Shown here piece by piece: positions 1-8,704 of a stretch of DNA of 64,000 nt. This stretch comes from Sulfitobacter mediterraneus (lineage in GTDB: Bacteria; Pseudomonadota; Alphaproteobacteria; Rhodobacterales; Rhodobacteraceae). Location of the stretch: assembly GCF_016801775.1 (NCBI RefSeq), contig NZ_CP069004.1:3596001-3660000 (forward strand). Reading direction: 5' to 3'. The position numbers and the translations under genes are program-made. Numbering within the stretch: position 1 is the first letter of the stretch; each line of letters starts with the position of its first letter. The notes under the pieces are model-generated. The model was not told where the DNA came from. It made no database searches and worked only from the letters and a program-made list of their open reading frames with translations.

Positions 1-1356
1 GACGGCGCGCCGCTGAAGTTTTTCGATGCGGTTGTGGGCGGACGGTCCGTTGGCACGCCCGGCACGCCGGCGCTGATGGCGGACGTACATGCCCGCTGGG
101 GCAATCGCGACTGGGCGTCTTTGCTGGCCCCGGCACAACAAGTGGCGCAGGACGGGTTTGCCGTATCGCCGCGATTGGCCAAGCTGGTGGCCGGAGATGC
201 CATGCGTTTGGCAACTTCGCCTGACACCGCAGCCTATTTTCTTCCGGAGGGGGCGCCGATTGAAGTGGGGGCCACCCTGCGCAATCCGGCCTATGCGCAG
301 ACACTTGCCACATTTGCCAAGGAGGGCGCGGGCGCGTTTTATGGCGGTGCCATCGGGCGCCAGATCGTGGCGGCCGTTCAGGGCGCAGAGGGCAATCCGG
401 GTGTACTGTCCGAGACGGATCTGGCGATCTATCAGGTCAAGGAACGCGCCGCCGTTTGCGCGCCCTATCGCGGCCATGAGGTCTGCGGCATGGGGCCGCC
501 CTCCTCGGGCGCTGTGGCGGTTGGGCAGATCCTTGGGCTGCTTGAAGGCTCCGACCTGAGTGCCGGACCGCTTGACCCAGAGGTGCGCCGCCTGATGGGG
601 GATGCGGGGCGTTTGGCCTTTGCAGACCGCGGCCGGTATCTCGCGGACAGCGATTATGTGCCCGTGCCGGTACAGGGATTGCTGGAGCCGGGCTATCTGG
701 CGGAGCGGGCGAAACTGCTGGATGGGGATGCGGCCTTGACCGAGGTTGCACCGGGCAATCCGGAATTTGATCATGCACTGAACTGGGCCGATGACGCGGC
801 GATTGAGCTGCCGTCGACCAGCCATGTGTCGATTGTTGACAGCTATGGCAATGTGGCCAGCCTGACCACGACCATTGAAAACGGTTTTGGATCACGCGTC
901 ATGGCGGGTGGTTTTCTGCTCAACAATGAGTTGACAGATTTTTCCTTCCGTTCGCACCGCGACGGGGTGCCGGTGGCCAATCGGGTGGAGCCCGGCAAGC
1001 GGCCCCGCTCTTCCATGGCACCAACCATCGTGCTCAAAGATGGCAAACCGGTGCTGGCCGTGGGCAGCCCGGGCGGAAGCCGCATCATCGGCTATGTGGC
1101 GCAAGCCATTGTCGGGGTGATCGACTGGGGGCTCGACGTGCAGCAAGCGGTGATGGTGCCTCATGCCGTTAACCGCTTTGGCACCTATGATCTGGAGGCG
1201 GGCACACCGGCCGAAACGCTTGCCGCCCCGCTCGAAGCGATGGGATTTGAGGTGAACGCGCGGGGGCTGACCTCCGGTCTGCATCTGATTGCCATTGGCA
1301 ATGATCTGCAGGGCGGTGCCGATCAGCGCCGCGAAGGCATCGCATACGGAGAATAA
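1..1356 (+). CDS. ggt: gamma-glutamyltransferase, C-terminal part (5' end outside window)
   Basis: The reading frame is open from base 1, so the gene starts before the window; the GTG at 34 is internal. The product matches the gamma-glutamyltransferase (Ntn-hydrolase) family, which cleaves and transfers the gamma-glutamyl group of glutathione and related compounds, usually in the periplasm. The self-processing site is visible as S-T-S-H-V-S, with the nucleophile Thr encoded at 817-819, followed by the small-subunit motifs N-N-E-L-T-D-F and, near 1066-1080, G-S-P-G-G-S. Signal peptide and N-terminal large-subunit residues cannot be seen. The stop lies 13 nt before the next gene, so the two are probably co-transcribed. 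Which GGT subfamily it belongs to is not resolved. Confidence 0.92.
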   Translation, partial: DGAPLKFFDAVVGGRSVGTPGTPALMADVHARWGNRDWASLLAPAQQVAQDGFAVSPRLAKLVAGDAMRLATSPDTAAYFLPEGAPIEVGATLRNPAYAQTLATFAKEGAGAFYGGAIGRQIVAAVQGAEGNPGVLSETDLAIYQVKERAAVCAPYRGHEVCGMGPPSSGAVAVGQILGLLEGSDLSAGPLDPEVRRLMGDAGRLAFADRGRYLADSDYVPVPVQGLLEPGYLAERAKLLDGDAALTEVAPGNPEFDHALNWADDAAIELPSTSHVSIVDSYGNVASLTTTIENGFGSRVMAGGFLLNNELTDFSFRSHRDGVPVANRVEPGKRPRSSMAPTIVLKDGKPVLAVGSPGGSRIIGYVAQAIVGVIDWGLDVQQAVMVPHAVNRFGTYDLEAGTPAETLAAPLEAMGFEVNARGLTSGLHLIAIGNDLQGGADQRREGIAYGE

Positions 1357-1369
1357 GGGGAGAGACACC

Positions 1370-2776
1370 ATGGGAGATGCCAGAGCTTTGCCGCGCAACG
1401 AAGAGGGGATCGCCACCGTCGTGGGGATCTTGAAGCAACAGTTTGGCGAGCGGTTGCAAACAGGTCATTCGATCCGCGAACAGCATGGCCATACCACCAC
1501 CTGGATCGAAAACCAGATGCCAGATGCGGTGGTGTTCGCCCAATCCACGCAAGAAGTTTCGGACATTGTCAAAGCCTGCGCCGCCCATAAGGTGCCGGTC
1601 ATTGCCTATGGCACAGGCACCTCACTGGAGGGGCATGTGAATGCACCCGCGGGCGGCATTTCCGTGGATCTCAGCCAGATGGATCAGGTGCTTGAGGTCA
1701 ATGCAGGCGATCTTGATTGCCGGGTGCAGCCGGGCGTGACCCGCGAGGCGCTCAATACCTATCTGCGGGATCAGGGGCTGTTCTTTCCCATCGATCCTGG
1801 CGCCAATGCCTCGATCGGGGGGATGACGGCGACGCGGGCCTCGGGCACCAATGCGGTGCGCTATGGCACGATGAAGGACAACGTGCTGAGCCTTGAGGCA
1901 GTGATGCCCGATGGCACGGTGATCCGCACCGCCAGCCGGGCACGAAAATCTTCGGCAGGTTATGATCTGACCCGGCTTATGGTCGGCTCAGAAGGGACGC
2001 TGGGCATGATCACGGAAATCACCCTGCGTTTGCAGGGCATACCCGAGGCGATCTCGGCGGCGCGATGTTCCTTTCCCAGTGTGGAGGCTGCCTCAAAAAC
2101 CGTGATGGCGGTGATCCAATATGGCCTGCCTGTGGCGCGGATCGAATTGATGGATGCGCAGCTTGTGAAGGCGGTGAACGCCTATTCCAATCTGTCCCTG
2201 CCGGAAACGCCGCTGCTCTTGCTAGAGTTTCACGGATCCGAAGCCGGGGTGGCAGAACAGGCAGAAACCTTTGGCATGCTGGCCGAAGAGGAAGGCGGCA
2301 CCGGCTATGAGGCCACCGCAACCTTGGAGGAGCGGAACAAGCTATGGCAGGCGCGTCATGATGCCTATTGGGCGATGATCCAAGCCTGTCCGGGCCGCAA
2401 GGGCATTGCCACTGATGTCTGCGTGCCGATCTCGCGCTTTGCCGAAGCTGTGACGGCAGCAGAAACCAAGGCGACAGAGATGAACCTTTTTGCGCCGATT
2501 GTGGGTCATGCAGGGGATGGCAATTTCCATGCCTCCATCATGATCGACATGGAAGATGCTGATGAAGTAGCCCGCGCGGGGGGTTTTGTGAGCTGGCTGA
2601 ACGAACTTGCCATTTCGATGGACGGCACCTGCACGGGCGAACATGGCATCGGGCAAGGCAAACGCCCCTATCTGGTCAAGGAGTTGGGTGCAGGCACCGT
2701 GGGTATCATGGGCGCGATCAAAGCCGCGATTGACCCGGACAACATCATGAACCCGGGCAAGATTTTGCCAGAGTGA
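1370..2776 (+). CDS. FAD-binding D-2-hydroxyacid dehydrogenase (GlcD / cytochrome-type D-lactate dehydrogenase family)
   Basis: A 468-residue flavoprotein with an N-terminal FAD-binding type 4 (PCMH) domain (about residues 35-215, motif P-V-I-A-Y-G-T-G-T-S-L-E-G-H) and a C-terminal FAD-oxidase domain with the family signature H-A-G-D-G-N-F-H. Such enzymes oxidise D-lactate, glycolate or D-2-hydroxyglutarate and pass electrons to the respiratory chain. The ATG at 1370 is chosen because AGGGGAG sits just upstream; an in-frame earlier start would run into ggt. The length fits GlcD/Dld proteins. No glcE or glcF follows, which favours a single-subunit D-lactate or D-2-hydroxyglutarate dehydrogenase over a glycolate oxidase complex, but the substrate is an inference. 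Converges with the histidine kinase gene 20 nt downstream. Confidence 0.85.
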   Translation: MGDARALPRNEEGIATVVGILKQQFGERLQTGHSIREQHGHTTTWIENQMPDAVVFAQSTQEVSDIVKACAAHKVPVIAYGTGTSLEGHVNAPAGGISVDLSQMDQVLEVNAGDLDCRVQPGVTREALNTYLRDQGLFFPIDPGANASIGGMTATRASGTNAVRYGTMKDNVLSLEAVMPDGTVIRTASRARKSSAGYDLTRLMVGSEGTLGMITEITLRLQGIPEAISAARCSFPSVEAASKTVMAVIQYGLPVARIELMDAQLVKAVNAYSNLSLPETPLLLLEFHGSEAGVAEQAETFGMLAEEEGGTGYEATATLEERNKLWQARHDAYWAMIQACPGRKGIATDVCVPISRFAEAVTAAETKATEMNLFAPIVGHAGDGNFHASIMIDMEDADEVARAGGFVSWLNELAISMDGTCTGEHGIGQGKRPYLVKELGAGTVGIMGAIKAAIDPDNIMNPGKILPE

Positions 2777-2796
2777 CTGGTCGGCGTATCCTGCCG

Positions 2797-4371
2797 TTAA
2801 CCTGCACGTGCCAAACGAAAATTCGAACGCCCTTGCGGTGCGGCGGCGGGGGTCTCTGACAGGGCCAAGGCCGAGGCAGGCAATGACAGCGTAAAGGTCG
2901 TGCCAGCGCCCAGATAGCTGCGCACCTTGATGTCGCCACCATGGGCAATGGCCAGCCGTTTGCAGATCGCCAGACCAAGGCCGGTGCCGCCTTCGGATCT
3001 TGTGTCAGCGGTCTCAACCTGTTGGAAGGCTTGGAAAATGCGGTCCAGATGTTCTTCGGGGATGCCGCAGCCATTGTCGCGCACTTCGATGGTGAACCCG
3101 GTCTTGGACATTTGCGCGGACAGCGAAATCTGCGAGCCGTTGGAAAACTTCACCGCATTGCCCACCAGGTTGATCAAGATCTGCAAAATCCGTCCGCGGT
3201 CCGCAAAGGCGTCGATCTGTTCGGACTGCACATCCAGTGCAATGGACTTGTCCTGCGCGAGTTTCTCAAACTGGTCGGCGACCTGATCCAGCAGGGCAGG
3301 CAGCGGGAAGATATCTCTGGTCAGCTTGGCGTCGTCCAGTTCCATGCTGGTGTAATCGAGGATCTCGTTGATCAGCGTCAAAAGGTGATCCGCAGCAACC
3401 GTGATTTTCTGCCCGTAGAGCTCGGCCTGTTCGCCGATCGGGTTCGGTCCGGGCACAGCCGTCGTTCCATTTCGGGCGGCAATTTTCTCGTGGTGGTCCT
3501 TGAGTTTGGTCACGATGCCGGCATACCCCAAAACAATGGTCAGCGGGGTGCGCAGCTCATGGCTCAGAACGCTCATGAATTCGGATTTGGCACGGCTGGC
3601 CTCTTCGGCGGCATTGCGTGCTTCGGTCAGTTCCTTGATGCTTTCCATGCGAATGCGGCTTTCCACGGCATAGCTCAGAAACCCGCCGACAACGATCAAA
3701 ACAGCTGTGCCCGCAATCGCCAGCGCCAAAATCTTGAAGGCTTCGGGGTTCACAAATTCACCTGAAATGTTCAACGGCTCGACGTGAAAGGCGGTCATGC
3801 CGGTGAAATGCAGGCTGACGATACCAACGGTCAACGCGCCTGTCATTTGAAACTCGCTCCAACGGGTGCTCTTGCTGCCAAGGCATAAGGCCACTGCCGC
3901 AAAAATCACTGCAAGCACAATTGAAATCGCGAGAAAGCTTTTGTCCCAATAAACAACGCCCTGCACACGATAGGCGATCATTCCGGCGTAATGCATTCCG
4001 GCAATGGCAAGCCCGAGGATCGCACCGCCAAACGCCGGGGCGAAGCGCGTCTTGGACAGGCTGGCAAACAGCACGCCGACAGTGCTGCCGGCGATTGCGA
4101 TGATCAGGGATACGATAGTCAACGTGTAGTCAAAGTTCACGGGCGCACCGGGTCGATAGCCAAGCATCGCAATGAAATGGGTGCACCAGATTGTTACGCC
4201 TGCGGTCAGGGCCGTCAGAAAATGCCACGAAATCGCGCGGTGTTTGGGCCGCATCTGCGCAGATTTATAAAGCCGCGATGTGACCCAGCTGCCGAAGGCA
4301 CATAGAAGTCCGGCCACGAGGACCAGGCTGAGATCGTGTTCGACGGTGATGCAGGAAATGACATTTAACAT
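2797..4371 (-). CDS. MHYT-domain membrane sensor histidine kinase
   Basis: Encodes about 524 residues from the ATG at 4371; a TTG 13 codons upstream is in frame but neither start has a clear ribosome site. The N-terminal half is a seven-helix MHYT sensor with the three expected motifs, T-H-F-I-A-M (about residue 64), G-M-H-Y-A-G-M (126) and L-H-F-T-G-M (187). A short linker helix leads to a HisKA dimerisation domain with S-H-E-L-R-T-P-L (phospho-acceptor His about 271) and a HATPase with N box, D-N-G-C-G-I-P and G-G-T-G-L-G-L. MHYT domains are proposed to bind metal and sense diatomic gases or redox; the signal here is unknown. There is no receiver domain in the protein and no response regulator beside it, so it is an orphan kinase. 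It is transcribed divergently from the dehydrogenase at 4715. Confidence 0.9.
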   Translation of the reverse strand: MLNVISCITVEHDLSLVLVAGLLCAFGSWVTSRLYKSAQMRPKHRAISWHFLTALTAGVTIWCTHFIAMLGYRPGAPVNFDYTLTIVSLIIAIAGSTVGVLFASLSKTRFAPAFGGAILGLAIAGMHYAGMIAYRVQGVVYWDKSFLAISIVLAVIFAAVALCLGSKSTRWSEFQMTGALTVGIVSLHFTGMTAFHVEPLNISGEFVNPEAFKILALAIAGTAVLIVVGGFLSYAVESRIRMESIKELTEARNAAEEASRAKSEFMSVLSHELRTPLTIVLGYAGIVTKLKDHHEKIAARNGTTAVPGPNPIGEQAELYGQKITVAADHLLTLINEILDYTSMELDDAKLTRDIFPLPALLDQVADQFEKLAQDKSIALDVQSEQIDAFADRGRILQILINLVGNAVKFSNGSQISLSAQMSKTGFTIEVRDNGCGIPEEHLDRIFQAFQQVETADTRSEGGTGLGLAICKRLAIAHGGDIKVRSYLGAGTTFTLSLPASALALSETPAAAPQGRSNFRLARAG

Positions 4372-4714
4372 AAAAAGGGCTACCGGGGTCGACAATAATT
4401 GCCGCGCCAATTTTGCAGGGCAATGTGTTCGCAGTGTGGCGGTTTGCTGCCGTTATTTTGTTGCCATGATAAATATATCGGTCACATGCTGCGATCTTCT
4501 GAGCCGCTGTCGGCTGCAACCCAAACAGAAAAGGATCGCGCTGCACGGTCTTGCCCGCCATCGCCAATATCGGTCAAATTTGACCCATCGAGGTCACTTA
4601 ACGTCACCATGCCGCAGCGCAGGTCGGTTTTTTAACATGTTGGGTCGGCTGGTGCCCGCGTATTCTAGGGCCAATCCGTAAAACAGGATCAATTGAGATC
4701 AAAGGAATCGTCAA
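4372..4714. other. divergent intergenic region, 343 nt
   Basis: Lies between the histidine kinase (minus) and the GcvT-fused flavoprotein (plus) and must carry both promoters. Apart from the perfect palindrome at 4572-4585 and a ribosome site AAAGGA before 4715, nothing gene-like was recognised; the short open frames here lack family signals. Confidence 0.6.
4572..4585. promoter_or_regulatory. 14-nt perfect palindrome, candidate operator
   Basis: GGTCAAATTTGACC is identical to its reverse complement and sits about 130 nt upstream of the flavoprotein gene at 4715, in the only gap between two divergent genes. The symmetry and AT centre suit a dimeric regulator. Further GGTCA and GTCACC half-sites follow at about 4591-4607. 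No specific regulator can be assigned. Confidence 0.45.
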
Positions 4715-7207
4715 ATGAAAACGCAAGTCAAAGCATTGGTCGTGGGCGGGGGTGCTGTCGGCACGTCCATTGCCTATCACCTCGCCCGTGCGGGCTGGGA
4801 TGATGTTATGTTGCTGGAACGGGATGAACTGACATCCGGCTCCACCTGGCATGCGGCAGGGCTGCTGCCGTATTTCAACATGTCCTATGCCACGACGCAT
4901 ATTCATGACTACTCCATCAAGTTCTACAAAACCCTTGAGGAAGAGACCGGCCTGAACGCCGGTTTTGCCGTCGTTGGCAACCTGCGCATGGCCCAGACAG
5001 ACGCGCGCATGGACGAATACATGCTCTACGCCTCCACCGCCGAAACCTGTGGTGTGCCCTATGAGTTCATGACCCCTGATGAGGTAAAGGCCAAATGGCC
5101 GTTGATCCGCACCGAGGATCTCAAGGGCGCGCTCTATCACCAGACCGACGGCTACATTAACCCGGCCGATGTCACCATGGCGATGGCCAAAGGCGCCCGT
5201 CAGCGCGGCGTGATGATTGAACGCAAATGGCAGGCCGATGCTTTCCATTGGAACGGCGAAGCCTGGGAAGTCACCGCAACCAAGATGATTGAAAAGGGCG
5301 GCAACCTTGTGCCCTCCGACGAACAGATCGTCATCACCGCCGAACATGTGGTGACCGCCAGCGGCAACCACGCACAGCGCACGGCCAAGATGCTGGGCAT
5401 CAAAATGCCCGCGATCCCGGTTGAGCACCAGTTCATCGTCATGGATCAAGACCCCGAGCTGGTGAAGTTTCGCGGTGAAGGCAATGCCGAACACCCCGTC
5501 ATCCGCGACGCCGACGCGCAATCCTACGTGCGCGAGGAACGCGGCGGCTGGATCCTGGGCGTCTATGAAAAAGACGCGCCAGCACGCTTTGAATATGGTG
5601 TGCCTGACAGCTTCCGCGCGGATCTGTTCCAACTGGATCTTGAGCGGATCGAAGACCAATATGCCGCGATGATCCACCGCGTGCCTTCCTGCGAAGATTG
5701 CGGTCTGAAGGACGATTTCAACGGTCCGATCTGCTATACCCCCGATGGCAACCCGCTTGTCGGTCCCGCACCGGGCCTGCGCAACATGTGGCTGGCGGAA
5801 GGCTTCTCCTTTGGCATCACCGCTGCGGGCGGCACCGGCTATTACCTTGCGCAGATGATGGTCGAGGGCGAAGCCGAGATCGACATGGCGTCGCTTGACC
5901 CCAAACGCTACGGCGATTGGATGACAACCGAATTTGCGGCGCGCAAAAACGAAGAGTGCTACGATCACGTCTATATCCTGCACCACCCGGACGAAGAGCG
6001 CCCCGCCTGCCGTCCGCTGCGCACCTCGCCGGCCTATGACCGCCAAGCCGCACGCGGCGCCCAATTCGGCTGGGTCAACGGCTGGGAACGCCCCAACTAT
6101 TTTGCCCCCGAAGGGTTCAACGACCACGACAGCCGCAGCTTCCGCCGTGGCGGTTGGTGGCAATACGCGGTGGAAGAGGCCAAGGCCGTGCGCGAAGGTG
6201 TGGGCCTGATCGACGCCACAGCCTTTACCAAACATGTGGTCAAAGGACCGGGCGCAACCCGCTTCCTCGATTGGTTCACCTGCAACAAGCTGCCTTCCGT
6301 GGGCCGGATCAACCTGACCTATGCGCTGACCTCCCATGGCACCACGCGCACCGAATACACCATCGTGCGCACCGGACAGGACAGCTACTATCTGGTTTCT
6401 GCCGGGGCATGGACGGCCTACGACAGTGACTATCTGCGCAAGGCGATCGAGGACAAAGCGCCCGAATTTGGCTACATCGAATGCCACGATGTGACCACGC
6501 AATGGGGTGTCTTTGCCATCGCAGGTCCAAAATCCCGCGATGTTCTCAAAGAGATCATCAAGGACGCCGATCCCGAAACCGCCCTGTCGAACAAGCGGTT
6601 CCCTTGGCTGACCATGCGCAACATCGAACTGGGCATGTGCCCGGTCAAGGCGATCCGCGTGGCCTATACCGGCGAGCTGGGCTGGGAATTGCACCACCCT
6701 ATCGAGATGCAGAACTATCTCTTTGATCAGCTTGAGAAAGCTGGCGAAAAGCACGGGATGAAGCTGGTCGGCGCACGGGCGCAAAACTGGCTGCGTCAGG
6801 AAAAGTCCTACCGTGCCTTTGGCACCGAACTGGGCCGCGACGCGACCCCGCTTGAGGCCGATCTGCCACGTTTTGTTGACCTGAGCAAAGACTTCTACGG
6901 CAAAGAAGCGATGGAAAAGACCGGCATCCGCGCCAAATGCGTCACCCTTCTGATCGACGGGCCAGACGATGCCGATCCATGGGGCCGTGAGGTGCTTTAT
7001 GTCGACGGGGAACGCACGGGCCGTTTGACATCCGGCGGCTATTCCGTGGCCTTCGGCAAATCCATCGGCATGGGCTACGTCAAGCCAGAACATGCGGTGG
7101 TTGGCACCAAGCTGAAGGTCAAAATGTTTGATCAGCTCTGGGATGCCGAAATTGTCGAAGACAGCCCCTATGATCCGAAAAACGCAACCATTCGCGTAGA
7201 CGGTTAA
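4715..7207 (+). CDS. FAD-dependent oxidoreductase fused to GcvT domain (dimethylglycine/sarcosine dehydrogenase type)
   Basis: An 830-residue protein with an N-terminal DAO-type FAD domain (Rossmann motif V-G-G-G-A-V-G at about residue 10), the FAO_M linker, and a C-terminal aminomethyltransferase (GcvT plus GcvT-C) domain from about residue 430. The S-T-W-H-A-A-G-L motif (His about 46) is where mammalian dimethylglycine and sarcosine dehydrogenases attach FAD covalently. The family removes N-methyl groups from dimethylglycine or sarcosine and hands the one-carbon unit to tetrahydrofolate. The start has AAAGGA at a good distance. It is monocistronic here, without the soxBDAG or dmm genes, so dimethylglycine versus another methylated amine cannot be settled from sequence. 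A stem-loop follows the stop. Confidence 0.87.
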   Translation: MKTQVKALVVGGGAVGTSIAYHLARAGWDDVMLLERDELTSGSTWHAAGLLPYFNMSYATTHIHDYSIKFYKTLEEETGLNAGFAVVGNLRMAQTDARMDEYMLYASTAETCGVPYEFMTPDEVKAKWPLIRTEDLKGALYHQTDGYINPADVTMAMAKGARQRGVMIERKWQADAFHWNGEAWEVTATKMIEKGGNLVPSDEQIVITAEHVVTASGNHAQRTAKMLGIKMPAIPVEHQFIVMDQDPELVKFRGEGNAEHPVIRDADAQSYVREERGGWILGVYEKDAPARFEYGVPDSFRADLFQLDLERIEDQYAAMIHRVPSCEDCGLKDDFNGPICYTPDGNPLVGPAPGLRNMWLAEGFSFGITAAGGTGYYLAQMMVEGEAEIDMASLDPKRYGDWMTTEFAARKNEECYDHVYILHHPDEERPACRPLRTSPAYDRQAARGAQFGWVNGWERPNYFAPEGFNDHDSRSFRRGGWWQYAVEEAKAVREGVGLIDATAFTKHVVKGPGATRFLDWFTCNKLPSVGRINLTYALTSHGTTRTEYTIVRTGQDSYYLVSAGAWTAYDSDYLRKAIEDKAPEFGYIECHDVTTQWGVFAIAGPKSRDVLKEIIKDADPETALSNKRFPWLTMRNIELGMCPVKAIRVAYTGELGWELHHPIEMQNYLFDQLEKAGEKHGMKLVGARAQNWLRQEKSYRAFGTELGRDATPLEADLPRFVDLSKDFYGKEAMEKTGIRAKCVTLLIDGPDDADPWGREVLYVDGERTGRLTSGGYSVAFGKSIGMGYVKPEHAVVGTKLKVKMFDQLWDAEIVEDSPYDPKNATIRVDG

Positions 7208-7218
7208 GCAAAACGCAG

Positions 7219-7237
7219 GCCGGGCATTCCGCCCGGC
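7219..7237 (+). terminator. stem-loop after the GcvT-fused flavoprotein
   Basis: GCCGGGC, a 5-nt loop and GCCCGGC form a perfect 7-bp stem starting 11 nt after the stop codon. Only a weak T run follows, so termination is likely but not certain. It lies between convergent genes. Confidence 0.6.
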
Positions 7238-7262
7238 TTACCCACCCTATCCGCCAGAGATC

Positions 7263-8051
7263 TTAGGGCGCAGCCCGCCGCGCAACCCATTCGTTCCAGT
7301 CCTCTGCCGATCCCCCAAAAGCATTCAAATCCACCTCACCGGCAATCCCCGGAACGGCGCCTGTTGCGGTGTATTGCCAGAACCTCCAATTTTGGCCGGG
7401 ATAGGCCTCCGCCGGTGTTTTGGCCGTGGTGCGCAGCCAGAAATCATAGTCCTGAAACAGCCCCAACCCATTCTCCGAAAAGAACTTGGGCGTGGTGTAG
7501 ATGATTGGCCTCTGCCCGTAATGGCCCTCAACGATCCGCAGCCATTTGCGCATCTGCGCCCGCACCTCGGCGGCTGGTGGGCGCACATGGGCACAGGTGG
7601 GTGAAAAGGGGTTCCATTCCATATCCAGAACCGGCGGCAGGGCACCGGCCGTGCGGGGAACATTGCGAATGAACCACGCCGCCTGCACCTCAGGCGCCGT
7701 GCAGAAATAATAGAAATGATAAGCGCCGCGATACATCCCCGCACGGCCCGCGCCGCGCCAATGGCTCTTGAAAGATGGATCTAGCAGATCACCACCCTCT
7801 GTGGCCTTCAGAAAGGCAAAGTTCACCCCGTTGCGCCGGGCGGTGTTCCAGTTGATGCTCTTTTGAAACCGCGCCGCGTCAATCCCGTGCACGGCAAAGC
7901 GCGAGGGCTTGGGATTGGCAAAATCAACCGGATCCGTGTCGCCAAACCGGGCGGGAAACAAAACCCCCGGCTCTGCCGGTGGCCCGCTGGATCCGCCGCA
8001 AGCTGCAAGGGCAAGAAGGGCAAGGAAAGCAAGGCACCGAAACAAACGCAT
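7263..8051 (-). CDS. GH25-family lysozyme-like lipoprotein
   Basis: About 262 residues. It opens with a lipoprotein signal (hydrophobic core ending L-A-A-C at about residue 18), so the mature protein should be membrane anchored. The rest matches glycoside hydrolase family 25 muramidases: H-G-I-D-A-A near the N terminus, F-L-K-A-T-E-G, Y-H-F-Y-Y, and the acidic D-M-E strand (L-D-M-E-W-N) that carries the catalytic acid. Expected action is hydrolysis of peptidoglycan glycan strands. The ATG at 8051 begins 2 nt after the stop of the upstream methyltransferase, so it is the last gene of a five-gene unit; a TTG two codons earlier is also in frame. Confidence 0.88.
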   Translation of the reverse strand: MRLFRCLAFLALLALAACGGSSGPPAEPGVLFPARFGDTDPVDFANPKPSRFAVHGIDAARFQKSINWNTARRNGVNFAFLKATEGGDLLDPSFKSHWRGAGRAGMYRGAYHFYYFCTAPEVQAAWFIRNVPRTAGALPPVLDMEWNPFSPTCAHVRPPAAEVRAQMRKWLRIVEGHYGQRPIIYTTPKFFSENGLGLFQDYDFWLRTTAKTPAEAYPGQNWRFWQYTATGAVPGIAGEVDLNAFGGSAEDWNEWVARRAAP

Positions 8052-8053
8052 GA

Positions 8054-8704
8054 TCAAATCTTTCGCGACACAAAAGCCAGGTTGTTGGCGGGCATCTCAA
8101 TGGTCTGCACCGCCGTCAGCCCAGCATCCCCAAGCCAACGCCTCATGTCGAGCGTATCTTTGTAACCGATGGCCGGATCGGCGGTGCGCAGCTGATCGTG
8201 AAACCGCACATCGCCTTCGCTGGTCAACCGGCCCTCGCGTTTGAACGGGCCGTAAAGGACCAGCACTCCCTGCGGCCTCAGTGCCTTCGCCGCCTCGGTG
8301 ATCACGGTCCGCACCTCGGCCTCGGATATCAGATGCAGAAGGTTCACCAGAACAATCAGATCAAACGGAGCATGGGCGTCATGCCATCCAGCCTCCGCTG
8401 CGTTCAGATGCGCGGCAGGGGCCACGTTGGACAGGCCCGCCTCGGCCACATGGGCATCAATACTGGCGCGGCGCTCCGCTTCAATATCTGTCGGCTGCCA
8501 GTGAAGGCCCGGTAGGGCGGTGGCAAATTCCACGATATGCTGTCCCGTGCCGCTGGCAATCTCCAGCGCCCGCCCTGTCTTGGGGGCATGATCCAGCAGC
8601 AGATTGCGCAGAGCCTGTGCATTGCGGGCCGCCGCCGGCGCGTGCAGTTTTGCGCCATCTTGGGCGATGGCCACGCTGGCGGTTGAGGGCAGCTTGCGTG
8701 TCAT
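8054..8704 (-). CDS. DUF938-family SAM-dependent methyltransferase
   Basis: 216 residues with the DUF938 signature: a glycine-rich SAM motif L-E-I-A-S-G-T-G-Q-H, then an acidic D-I-E, L-I-V-L-V-N-L-L-H, and L-Y-G-P-F-K-R-E-G. These are class I methyltransferases of unknown substrate. The start codon overlaps the stop of the upstream oxidase gene by four bases (ATGA), implying translational coupling. Function beyond methyl transfer is not known. Confidence 0.85.
   Translation of the reverse strand: MTRKLPSTASVAIAQDGAKLHAPAAARNAQALRNLLLDHAPKTGRALEIASGTGQHIVEFATALPGLHWQPTDIEAERRASIDAHVAEAGLSNVAPAAHLNAAEAGWHDAHAPFDLIVLVNLLHLISEAEVRTVITEAAKALRPQGVLVLYGPFKREGRLTSEGDVRFHDQLRTADPAIGYKDTLDMRRWLGDAGLTAVQTIEMPANNLAFVSRKI

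Noticed and set aside
4604..7093. 829-codon minus-strand open frame opposite the GcvT-fused flavoprotein
   Set aside because: No domain signature and His/Gly-rich composition typical of the complement of GC-biased codons; the plus-strand gene has full family motifs.
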